Position numbers and translations under genes: made by a program. DNA of 64,000 nucleotides from Favolaschia claudopus (lineage: Eukaryota > Basidiomycota > Agaricomycetes > Agaricales > Mycenaceae), in NCBI GenBank assembly GCA_037176885.1, contig JAWWNJ010000017.1, positions 1,240,001 through 1,304,000 of the forward strand, written 5' to 3'. Below are positions 23,445-33,464 of this stretch, in pieces. Each line of letters opens with the position of its first letter. Positions within the stretch are counted from its first letter, which is position 1. Below the pieces are notes generated by a model. That model had not been told where the DNA came from, did no database searches, and saw only the letters and a program-made list of their open reading frames with translations.

Positions 23445-25251
23445 CTAGCGTAAATTTCCCGCCTGAATATCCTGTGCGATCTGAAGTGCCTCAATCCACA
23501 CCAACCGCCGCACATTCATATTCCGTGAAAAGAGATCCACAGAACTGTTGAGATGTTCGTCGAGCAGCTGAAGCTGTATCGGAGTGAAGGGGCAGCCAGG
23601 CGGCTCACACAAAACCTCCGACAGGTTTGCCGGCGTGCTTGCGGAGGCAAAGGGATCGGTATTGTTGACGCGCTCATGGGGGTTGTTTTCAAGCAAATGT
23701 GCTATCAGCTCCGGCTCCGTGTTCACCTCCCAATCGATTCCGTACTCGTTGATATCCTCGATTTCCTCCTCCTCCGCAGCAAGAAACGAGGATATACCGC
23801 GAGGCCCCTCGCGTAACATCCCAAACGTGAATAGATCGCGCGGACTGCGCTCCCGCTGCCGACGAACTGTTAGCTGATGCGAGTTCCACGCTTCCGCCCA
23901 TTCCTCGGCATCGCGGTTAATGGATGCCAGGAATAGGTGGTGAAGCAGCCAGATATGGCCAGGCCGCGTGGGGTTCAGCCCGTGGTTAGTTTCGAGATCA
24001 AGGAAGAAAACTTTCCACTTCTTTCCGAAACCGTGCGTCACGTCGTACCACAGGCGTTCGATACGTGTGTTGTGGACACTCCTGAATGACGTATCTCAGC
24101 AACGGTGTAGAAATGAAAAATTTAAACCAACCTTCCCCAGATGAACGAACCTCGACCCGAGCCTCTGACTTCCTCCATGTAAACCGCAACCTCGATGTTC
24201 TCGACACCGTGATCGCCTCGCATGCGGCTCGGACAGCCGTGAAGCGCGATGACATCAAGTAGCAAGCGTAAAACACTCGCACCGCGATTGTTGTTGTGCA
24301 CGCGAATGCCGAGCACAAACCGCGAATACCCGTCGATGATGCAGTGGATGACGATCTTGTAACGAATGAGGCCTCAGGATCATTGATTCAGCTGAGGAAT
24401 AGAATATGAACCTGAACAGCGTGCTCACCGTGTTGCCCGTCAAGATGTGCAAGGGACATGGGCCCTGGAACACGATATTTCTTGCGGCTGATTTGCCGAT
24501 CCCCAAAGATTGCTGGGGCACCATGCACCCGTACATACGAAGCAGTAATTCGGTCGCGCGGGACGTGATAACCCTGGGACTTGAGATGTCCCCGAATCAT
24601 GCGCCGCCCAAACTGCGGGAAAACCTCCAATGTTGACGCAAGAAGCTGATCGAGTTCAGCGTCGGATATCGCCGAGACAGGAGGCGCAGTGGAGGTATGA
24701 ACAACTTCAACTTCTCCTGTGGCATTCATCCGCGACTGAAATACAGGGGCGCCGGGTTGAACTAGTCCAGCACGAAGAGCAGCACGTCGAACAGTGCGAG
24801 CCGAAACACCGATCTCAGGAGCAATCCCAGTCGGACCACGAAGATCAAGAGCAGCCCTCAGGAATTGGGGATCAATCTCAATCCGTGGTCGACCTCGTCG
24901 CCCAGTATGTACACGATGAGCAACAGTTAAAGGAGCAGAATCAGGCGGGTCCATCGAGTCGTGGCAGGCAAGATCAAGAGCCGTCACCATGTCGGTGAGG
25001 GACGTTTGAAGAGTTGCATATTCGTCGGGGGGGAAAATGGCTTGATGCTAAATGAGACTGTGAGCATTCACAGCGAATTTTGCTACTATGATTCTTACAA
25101 TCTCCGCCGCCGAAGCCAACGCTAGTGCTCTATCTCGAATAGCGTGCAGGCTAGGCGGGTCTCCGACCATGGTGCGCAAAGCCGAGAGGACCTCATCGTG
25201 AAATGTGTGGTAGGTGTCTCTGAGGTTGCGGAGTCGTTGTTCAGCGTCCAT
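23445..25251 (-). CDS. Stand-alone DDE integrase-core protein (transposon-derived)
   Basis: A retroviral/IS3-like integrase catalytic core without reverse transcriptase. The start MDAEQRLRNLRDTYHTF is at 25251. A helix-turn-helix region follows (GRPRIEIDPQFLRAAL, then GIAPEIGVSARTVRRAALRAG). The core reads LAHLDGQHG (first D), after a 50-60 bp intron GLIRYKIVIHCIIDGYSRFV, then SRMRGDHGVEN (second D), and after the intron near 24075-24130 FIWGRSVHNTRIERLW (E). All three acids are present, and the frame stays open to NMNVRRLVWIEALQ and the stop at 23445. The C-terminal region has conserved-looking KKWKVFF and RPGHIWLLHHLFLA blocks. Three introns interrupt it. It may be an active transposase (Ginger-like) or a domesticated copy. 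A terminus-like repeat lies at 25440-25691, upstream of its start. Confidence 0.85.
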
Positions 25252-25439
25252 TCCAGAAGCTCAGATGAGAACTGAGACGAGAAAAGCAGAGCCCTTGGTC
25301 TGATGGTGGAAGGAGAAGAAACCAGAGTTCGAGTCGGCGGCAGTTGCAGGACATGGGAGCGGAGATCACAGATCATGATACAGAACAACTAGGAATGATG
25401 GGGAATGTCAAAGGATGCAAAGGTAAACTTTCTACCGAC

Positions 25440-25691
25440 CAAGAAAGCAAACGCAAGCCGAGGTGGTGAAAAACCAGGAATTAGGAGTTTTCATCGGGAA
25501 AGCTGAGGAATCAAAGTGAATGCAAACGCCGGTGAAATTCAGGACTCATCGGGAATTCCTTAGGACAAGCCAGGATATGCAAGGAATCAACGGGAGGCTT
25601 CAGGATTTACGAGGAACAGTAAGGAATTGCAAGGATTGATCGGGAAACGTAATGATTGCACAGGAAACAAGTGCAAACTTGTATTTTGTCC
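25440..25691 (-). repeat. GGAA-phased repeat with TTTTGTCC end, inverted relative to 12.7 kb
   Basis: On the plus strand this is a run of GGAA/GGGA words (AAGGAATTGCAAGGATT, GGGAATTCCTTAGGA) ending in AAGTGCAA, then TTTTGTCC at 25691. Read on the minus strand, toward the integrase gene, it opens GGACAAAA-TACAAGT-TTGCACTT and continues as TTCC words. The block at 12704 has the same GGACAAAA and TTGCACTT with a 3-bp gap and one mismatch between them. Both blocks therefore point at their downstream genes in the same way. Likely an element terminus of the same family; the opposite end was not found. Confidence 0.5.
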
Positions 25692-26009
25692 GGTACCGGC
25701 CACCAAACCCAAAGCTCAGCAAATTCCCGGTAGAAGCGGTCGAAGTGCCAATTTCAGGATTCAGGGCCGGCCGTGAAGACTTTTCGGCGCTTGGAGAGAC
25801 GATTGGTAAACTTTGGGCCCGGATTGAATTGGGTTCCTCAGGCTTGGGATTATTTTATCCCGATATTCCTGGGCAACATCGGAACGACCTTCACAAAGTA
25901 GGTAGTTTGCCGGATTCCCGGATAGGTGTTGCCCATATTTCTGGTGTCGGGGAGCGTAACATGATATAAAGGTGTATCTTGGCATTTCTTCTGGATCACT
26001 CATCCCAGA

Positions 26010-26555
26010 ATGCCCATCACAGAGATTGTCGCCATGGATCTCCTCATCAAACTCCCTTCACAATCCCCTCCTCTCATAAAATATTTCCAGACGTTGGCAC
26101 ATCGACAATCGGCGTACTCTGCGTATCCCGTCCTCTTCTTCACCGACGTTCGTTCTCCCGGCAAAGTGTACATTATATCGGGATGGCACGATGTCGAGTC
26201 GAGCTACGCGTGGTTGGGGAGCCCTGAACGATTGGAGATCATGAAGCTTCTCGAACCGTTTCAGACAATCCAATCCCGAATTTACGTTGACATTGATTTC
26301 GACAATATTCCGAGGAGTGATGTTCTGCGTTTGAAGAAACAGGATAGTTATGAGGTCAATCCACGTGGCGCAGTTGGGATTGGTGCAGAGGGATCTCGAG
26401 CTTTACCCCTCTGCCATTGGGAAGCATGCGGACAACAACTTGACACCGAGACGACCACTTGGTACACCATCCAGATATTCAATCTGAAAAACCTGAAAGC
26501 TTTGAATCAGAACGATAATTCCGTATCCATGCAGCGTTTGTCCTTGTCAGGATGA
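26010..26555 (+). CDS. ABM-like dimeric alpha-beta barrel protein
   Basis: A single-exon reading frame of about 180 residues starting MPITEIVAMDLLIKLPSQSP. The pattern of an N-terminal strand, a helix with a YSAYPVLFFTDVRSPGKVY core and IISGWHDVESSYAWLGSPE resembles the antibiotic-biosynthesis-monooxygenase-type domain (stress-response alpha-beta barrel) found in many fungal small proteins. A second half (VDIDFDNIPRSDVLRLKKQD, then WYTIQIFNLKNLK) lacks a known motif. Members act on small molecules in secondary metabolism or have no known substrate. No biosynthetic cluster surrounds it. The integrase-linked repeat lies upstream at 25440-25691. Confidence 0.6.
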   Translation: MPITEIVAMDLLIKLPSQSPPLIKYFQTLAHRQSAYSAYPVLFFTDVRSPGKVYIISGWHDVESSYAWLGSPERLEIMKLLEPFQTIQSRIYVDIDFDNIPRSDVLRLKKQDSYEVNPRGAVGIGAEGSRALPLCHWEACGQQLDTETTTWYTIQIFNLKNLKALNQNDNSVSMQRLSLSG

Positions 26556-27302
26556 ATACACTCCGAGTCGGGCAAGGGGGTTGTGAGAAATGACGCGTTT
26601 TTCATATGGGGCGAAGTTAACCAATTCACAGGTACTGTGTCATGTATATATGCTATTTTTCACCATTGATGCCCCTAGTTATGAACCTCTAAAAAAACGA
26701 GAACAATGGAAGACAAGTTGAACATATCACGTGAACTGTTCAACTTTCACCTCGTCCGTGCACCGGGTACTACAAGATTGGCACTTACACTATTATGTAC
26801 ATGATACAAAGTAGCAGCAGAGCCTAAACGCTCGACAACTTGAAGAACATCGAGAAGAACGGCTGCTTGCTTTTTTCGCCAGACCAAATGTACAAGCGAC
26901 GTGAGGGACTCGGAATCTAATAGAATTTGACACATTGAGTTTGGCGGAGAAAATAAAGTAGGAGGCGGCGATTCAAAGCTCTTACTTTGAAAATAGCCGG
27001 ATAGACCTACAGCTTGCCTTAGTCACGGCGTCTGAGCTTTGCCAGGAGGTCCTACTAATGGCTCCCGGCTATAGCACCGATCAAGGCAACGAAGACAACC
27101 AGATATGTTTTTGTGTGAGGAGCGCCACCCATATCTATCAAAGGGCTGGCTGCACCAAGCCGCCAGGCGGGGCAGGAGTGGGTCAAGTCGGAACTTCGGA
27201 CGGTGACCGAAAAAGGAAATTGAATTACCCAACACGGATGTAATGACGTAAGTGATCCTCCCGAACTGTCCCGAAACTTGAAATTTTTCTTCAAGAGCCA
27301 CC
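26556..27302. other. Intergenic; possible short minus-strand exons, unresolved
   Basis: About 750 bp between the ABM-like gene and NAA20. Minus-strand open pieces (26747-26935; 27023-27290) contain plausible splice signals such as GTAAGTGCC near 26785, and a hydrophobic stretch TYLVVFVALIGAIAG, but I could not join them into one convincing frame. No gene is claimed. Confidence 0.3.
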
Positions 27303-28135
27303 ATGAGCATCCTACGTCCTTTTAGCGCGGCTGACATGTTCAAATTCAACAACATGTCTGTCTCTTGTTGCAACTCCCTCATGCATCTAAATCTGACTCG
27401 AACCACAGAAATTTAGACATCTGGACCGAAACAGTGAGCGGGCGACAATCTCTCCTTCTGTGGTTAACTTGCTGAGTCGGTTGTCTGCAGTACGATCTCT
27501 CGTTCTATTTGACATACCTTTCAAGTTGGCCGGACCTCTGCTACGTTCAAACGGCCCCCAGCGGACGGTTAATGGGCTATAGCGAGTTTAACCTCTTGGC
27601 GTCTGGTGGACCGCTGCTGATTCTTGGCCAGTTCTCGGCAAGGCGGAGGGAACCGGTAGCGACTGGCATGGACATGTAACAGCTCTTACAGTCGCCCCGG
27701 AGTATCGGCGACTATCCATAGGTATTGTGTTCTTCTTGTATACAACACACGGAAGGCTGACCTTCGATAGCTCGAAAATTAACGAATCTCTTGGAGATAA
27801 TCTCTGACAGCGTGTATCATGCTTTTTTCGTGGACCTTTTCGTGCGGTGTAACAACGACGTTGCCATCGAAATGTACGAAGGAATGGAATATAGCGTCTG
27901 GCGTAGGATTCGAGAGTATTATGGGTCCTTGGGCTTAGGAAGTAGAGGCAAGGATGAAGAAGACGCTTTTGGTGAGCTTTCACATCCTCACACTTCATAG
28001 AGCCTCGTTGGGTTTCGCTAATGAACACTGCTCCTGCCTGTAGACATGCGAAAACCTCTCAGTCGAGATTCCGGTCGAAGATCAGTAAGATCCAATGGAC
28101 GTGATATGATAGTGGGCCGGACAGGAGTCTTCTAA
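27303..28135 (+). CDS. NAA20: N-terminal acetyltransferase B catalytic subunit
   Basis: Catalytic subunit of NatB, which acetylates nascent proteins beginning Met-Asp, -Glu, -Asn or -Gln at the ribosome. Six exons splice to MSILRPFSAADMFKFNN, INLDIWTET, YDLSFYLTYLSSWPDL, then ILGKAEGTGSDWHGHVTALTV, APEYRRLSIARKLTNLLE, FFVDLFVRCNNDVAIEMYEG, YSVWRRIREYYG and EDAFDMRKPLSRD. These match the NAA20 family throughout, including the acetyl-CoA loop (RRLSIARKL, family Q/RxxGxA/G) and the RxNxxAIxMYExxGY block. The intron at 27582-27631 uses a GC-AG pair: the available GT alternative leads to a stop. The stop is at 28135. It converges with the next gene, 300 bp away. Confidence 0.92.
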
Positions 28136-28433
28136 TTATCTATCTACAGTATATTCATAATATTCCAGCAATAAACCACCCCATCTCATAGGATATTGTG
28201 AAGGTCACGTTTTACCCGCACTGGCAGCACCTTCTCTTTTCATTGGTTCCTGCTTAATTCACAGAGCCAACGTTACATCCGCAAGGCAACCTTCTCGAAC
28301 AGAAATGCCTACAATAACACAAGCGCCGACGTTAACTCCGTCTGCCGTTGCGACAGGTAGAAGAAATACTATGAAAACAACCACATTTAGTATCATTTCA
28401 TACAGTGACAAAGCCGCCAAGTTTACCCAGATT

Positions 28434-29434
28434 TCATGCCTCCTTCAACCATGGAGGTTCGGCATCGGGAAGCGGCAGGGGTACACCGTCAGAGAATTCC
28501 TCTCCACGAAGACCGGTTGAAGTCGCTTTTTCCGTCACTGACACCAGTCGAAACAATGGGCAAAATCTCCGCGCCCCCTCTCTATCGACCTTTGACCTAA
28601 AATTACCGGAAACCGTACTCCGAACCCATCTCGCGTTTGCCTGCCCGGAAATACCCGTCGTAGGATCCTCCACACTCAGCCCGAGCGCGATCGTATTTCC
28701 ACTTCCTGCGCTGAGGAATCGGGCGTAGGAAGAGCAGGAATGAACTTCGGATACGACGACAAGTCCGCGCATATTTTGGTCTTTCAGCAGAGAGCGCAAT
28801 CTGCCTGGGGGGTCAATGGCGGATATTGTGTCATTATTCATGACAAGAACCGCGCCGCGCCCTGACGAAAATTCGAAGGCTCCTTTGATTTTACATTGTG
28901 CTATCGCTGGACTGACCCTGCCGAGCTTATCAATTTCAGTTCATTGCGTCGGAGAACTGGAATGTATGATGAAATGCAATCAAGAACCCACCCCACAGAC
29001 GCCTCCAAATCAACTTGCTTCCCGTTGATCGACACGACCCAGGTTTCCCCTTCTGAAGCGCCGCCGTACTCGGTGGGAGGCGGAATTTGATATTTATTGG
29101 CCGTTCCGTCCGTGAAGATATTCCCCTCTTTCAAGAAGGTACCTCTCTTGCGCCAGAAAACAAACCGTCTTCTACCGCGGGTAATGCGTCCATAATCTCC
29201 CACTTTTGTGACTATCTTCAATGAATAAAGCAGGTTTGAGAATTCGATTGCCAAGTGAATGATAAAGCGGTAGCGGTCAACACATACCTCTGGGTCCCAG
29301 CTGGCGTATTTTCTAGATGAGCGGAACAAAAGGTCGACATATGTACGTTCGCTGCTCGGCATTCCACTGGTCAAGTCAGGGCGCTTAGCTGTGAACAAAC
29401 CCAGGGCTCCCCAGACGGCCGCATTTATAGTCAA
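28434..29434 (-). CDS. Conserved hypothetical protein
   Basis: A soluble protein of unknown function of a type I believe is common in Agaricomycetes (from memory, not a search). The start MTINAAVWGALGLFTAKRPD is at 29434. Exon 2 begins after an intron at about 29220-29288 and reads VGDYGRITRGRRRFVFWRKR, GTFLKEGNIF, then YQIPPPTEYGG. An intron at about 28915-29006 joins LEASVG to VSPAIAQCKIKGAFEFSSGR. The last exon holds AIDPPGRLRSLLKDQNMRGL and HSCSSYARFLSAGSGNTIAL, ending DAEPPWLKEA at 28434. All three junctions keep frame, so the gene looks functional. There is no signal peptide or membrane segment. It converges with NAA20. Confidence 0.75.
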
Positions 29435-30357
29435 CCCTTGCTCAACCCTCTACAACTGGCACCGGAGCTGTCTCGCTTCTGGACTTCCCCTTGATTAATG
29501 AGAACACCGCTCACCTATGCGAAGTACTTCTCACCTCGAGGCGCAATTACCGCATCGCGAGTTCTATTGCGTGGAATACAACCGCACCATGAATTATATA
29601 AAAGAAGAGCCCGCCTCTGTAAGTAGTGAAGACTCGAAACTACTTTGCAGCTCAAACAGCATTCGCTTTGAAGTTGAATATGAAGGCAAGTAGCCGATGG
29701 TCCCCGAGGCAAACTAATTCCGGCGTCACTCAAACATGCGAAAACCGCCCACGATGCAGCGTCAGGGTCCGAGTCTGCCCACATGTCCAGCGTTCCTCCG
29801 AGGGCCTTCGACTCTTCATTGTTCTCACTGACCGTTCAAGACTATTAAAAAGTAAGATGTGCTGAACAAACTGAGCTGAACAAAGTTCCCTAACCGTAGC
29901 CGCACTCAACTTGAAGTTCGATCCAGCCACAATCAGCTATTGGTGTTCTTTTTAGTGCTGGGTGCGTTTTGAGTGCAATGCAAGAGTCGAATCTAACTAA
30001 CTCAAGCTTTTCTTTCACACAAATTCATAATGTGCAGTTTGAACATCAAGCTCAGGCTCTGGACTCGGATATTGGTGGCTGTCGTTCCCCTGCTAGCCAG
30101 CCATCGATCTTACATGAAGAAAACATATTATAGACGTACTCACAGTAACTCGCTTGACACAAGCCGCTTCTTCAGTGCATGCCCCGCGTCGTTTTCACAT
30201 TTGCCGCTCACAGTTGTGCATGCATCGAAATACTTGCGAAATACAGTATTAGCGCACTTAAGTGCGCGCTTTCGTGTCTGGATCCAACATTATCTCTTCC
30301 ATTTCTGCTCTACCCACTCCATTCGTTATTGAAACGTTGACAGACCAACCAGCCAAC
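29435..30357. other. Intergenic, nothing recognised
   Basis: About 920 bp between a minus-strand start (29434) and a plus-strand start (30358). Short frames at 29626-29865 and 30030-30332 have no motif. No RNA gene or repeat was seen. It should hold the two divergent promoters. Confidence 0.4.
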
Positions 30358-33273
30358 ATGGAACGCAAAGAAAAGTGAGCCGTCGAGAATCATTGCGACG
30401 TAGTGAAAACTCTGACAGCTCGAGTACATAGCTCCCAGCTTGAGAAAATCGAATTAAACAGTAACTTTCGGGCTTGCAAACGGTTCGTTGCAGCAGTGAT
30501 GATTTTCTTTAGTTCTTTCCCTCCGAGGATTTCCTCTCGATCTTCGTTCTTTGTGGAATCAATGGTATCTTAAAACAGAGGTTGGCCAGCAGGTTTACAA
30601 GACATCCCATACCAGAATTCTCGTCCCCCGGTTTCGGAACGAGAAATTCACTTTGTAAGTCATAGTTTCTCCAACTTGATCACCAGTTTCGAGGACCGAT
30701 AATTTTGAAGTAATTTCACGCATTCCGACGAGATCAACGTGCGGCTTTACAAGAAGACGCCCTTTCGGAAGGAAATTTCCAATGGCTCTGTCACTATACC
30801 GATTGAGCTTGAGCCACGGAACCAAGGTACTCAGATCTTGTTGCTTGAGCAGCCGGGCTTATATTATAGCACTAAGATCTCGTCAAGTCCTTCCCTTCCT
30901 CCAATAAACGAAAACCCATGTCGTTCACTTACCAGCTACGAGAACCCGAAATAAACCTGAGGTGAGTGCCTGCCAATTAGTGACAAGGACGCATTTGACA
31001 CTATAAAAGGGATATCAGTCGTTGTCGAGTTTTCGCTTTAATTATCGGAATCAACGAAGTCCTTATGCTTTCTGCTCTGAAATCGTATACCGCAACTGAC
31101 TCTATTCCAATAGTACCTGTCGGACACTATACCGGATCTCCAGGGCTGCGTGCACGATGCCCAAACTTTCAGGCTATATTTAGTCAATCGGTACCATGTA
31201 CCCGAAGAGCAGATCGTATCCTTGATAAACCAGGACGCTACGCGTCACCATATTCTCCGAGTGTTTCACCAGCACCTGGTAGAGAACCCGGCAATCGAGA
31301 AGGACGATACAATTGTCGTGTATTACGCCGGGCACGGAAGCCAGGTTGAAGCTCCGCGTCTCTGGCCATCGTCGGACGGGAAAGTCGAAACCATTGTCCC
31401 TTACGATGAAAGGTCGGAAATCGGAGGGGACGCTGTGCATGGTATACCTGACTACACTTTGAATGTACTTCTGGGCAAGTTGGCCTCGGCTAAAGGAAAC
31501 AATATTGTACGAGTTTTTCGTTTCTCTGCTTCAATGATTTGATGCTCCTGCTAGACTGTTATCTTGGATTGCTGCCACTCAGCATCTGGAACAAGGACCG
31601 TGACAGACCCAAGTATCCTTCCCCTTCCTCGGTTTGTGGAAACTTCTCTCCCGATTCCGGAGAACCTCGATGAAGACATTGTAAGCGATTTTGGAGGACG
31701 GCACAGCGGAGTCATGTTGCCCACGGGGACGAGCCACAATTTCATGGATTCACATGTCCTACTCGCTGCGTGTCGCAAAGAGCAGCGCGCACGGGAGTGC
31801 CTTGCTGCGACAGGGGAGGTGTGCGGATTCTTCACAAACGGCCTTATCAAACAGCTTCGTCGTGTCGGGCCCAACCAAATAACATACACAGACCTCATCG
31901 ACCTTCTCCCCACTTTGCCCGACCAGAATCCCCAATGTGAAGGAGGGATGAAGGGTAGGTATCTCTTTGGCGTCGAAGGGCCCGCGCGTGAACTGCGGAC
32001 GTACACATTGACGGTGAAAGACGGGGCCATGACGGTCAACGCAGGTTCCATCCACGGCGTCGTGATTGGCACGCAATTCACTATCAAGGCAGACGACTCG
32101 GAGGAGGCGTCCCATGGCCGCATAATACTAATCGCAGAATCGGTCAATATGGATTCATCCGTCCTGGTACCAATGGCCCCCGAGCTGGCTTGGGAGGGTG
32201 TACACGACAAAGCACGACTCGTCGTCGCTGACTGGAACAACGACGCAGCCGTGATGAAGGTGTACATCTACACGAGCAGAAACCCGTCGCTCGCGGTGTC
32301 GGACGTGTACCGGGATGGGAATGGATCAAACTTCCTGGTGGTTGACTCGGAAGAGATCGCAGACCTCACCCTCGAACGGACGATCGACGGCGCGTTCGCG
32401 CTGACACGCCTAGATGCGAAGCTCAGCCACTACGGACTGCCCGAAGTACGTCTCACAGCTCCAACAGCGCAACTCCACCTCGTCCTCGAATCCGTCGCGC
32501 ACTTCAACTACTTCCTCAACAAGCGCCCTTGGCACGGCAACCCGCTCATCGAGAACGGTGCGGTACAGCTAGAGATGTACAGCCTGCTCGGAGAGTACGG
32601 CTCGCGCGTGCCAGACATGGGGCAGGGCAACCTCGTAGGCGCCGAAAACCAAGTGTACTTCGAGCTCGACCCGCAGGGGCGATACGGCTTCGCCATTTGC
32701 AACTACTCGGACCGAGACCTGTTTCCGTATCTGTTCTATTTCGACCCAGCGTCGTATAGCATTGACGTGCGTGAGCTTCTCCTCTCCTCCTGCCCTGTTA
32801 CCTGCACCCACGCTTCCTTCCATGCATCATAATCGTAACTGCACTGCTGATAACACGTTCCCCAGGCATGGTACGTCCCCGAGTCCAAAACCATGGCGCC
32901 ACCCCTTCGCCGCAAAGTAGGATCGCAGTCAGAGCCCACGCGCATCACAGTAGGATACGGCGCCTCGGGTGGGTACGCCTTCCAATTCGTCCTCCCCCCT
33001 GGCGTGGGCAGGGATACAGGGTTCCTCAAGCTCTTCGTTTCGACGTCGTATATCGACCTCGGACGCGTTCCGCAGCCCACGGTGCAGGACATCGTGTCGG
33101 CTGAGCTCGGAGGTAGAGGGCCGGAGAAACAGGAGGCGTGGCCAAGGCTGCAAGAGGCGGAGACGTGGGGGGCGCTGGAGGTTGCCGTGACAATGTACAT
33201 GGATCAGGATCAAGATGAAGACACGGAGGAGGACGAGGACGATGACGAGGACGACGAGTCGAGTAGGCTTTAG
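30358..33273 (+). CDS. C2 domain fused to caspase-like (C14) peptidase
   Basis: An intron-rich gene whose first half appears only after splicing. From ATG 30358 the exons give MERKEN-SQLEKIELN, ILSLRGFPLDLRSLWNQWYL, KTEVGQQVYKTSHTR, RNEKFTF, then NFTHSDEINVRLYKKTPFRK and EISNGSVTIPIELEP, a convincing C2 beta-sandwich. A linker leads to FALIIGINEYLSDTIPDLQG, the opening of a caspase-type domain, then VVYYAGHGSQ (catalytic His, near 31320) and ITVILDCCHSASG (catalytic Cys, near 31560-31590). A long C-terminal region with beta-rich content follows (31970-33190), with a final acidic run of Asp/Glu. Typical C2 calcium-binding Asp positions are mostly not conserved. The fusion suggests a protease recruited to membranes or partners. 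It ends at 33273, converging with CENP-C. Confidence 0.82.
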
Positions 33274-33464
33274 GCTGTGTGGGATTTGTGACGACTGGAG
33301 CATGTCCAGTCCGGAGGATTCTTCTGAGTTTCATTCATGTGATATAACGATACATTCATCTCGCTAGAACACGGTGATTATAATTACAACTTGCATTTGA
33401 GACGAGGAAACAACAAGGCCCACCACACTTCCATCCAGTCCATGCATGAATGCCAAGAGCACTA

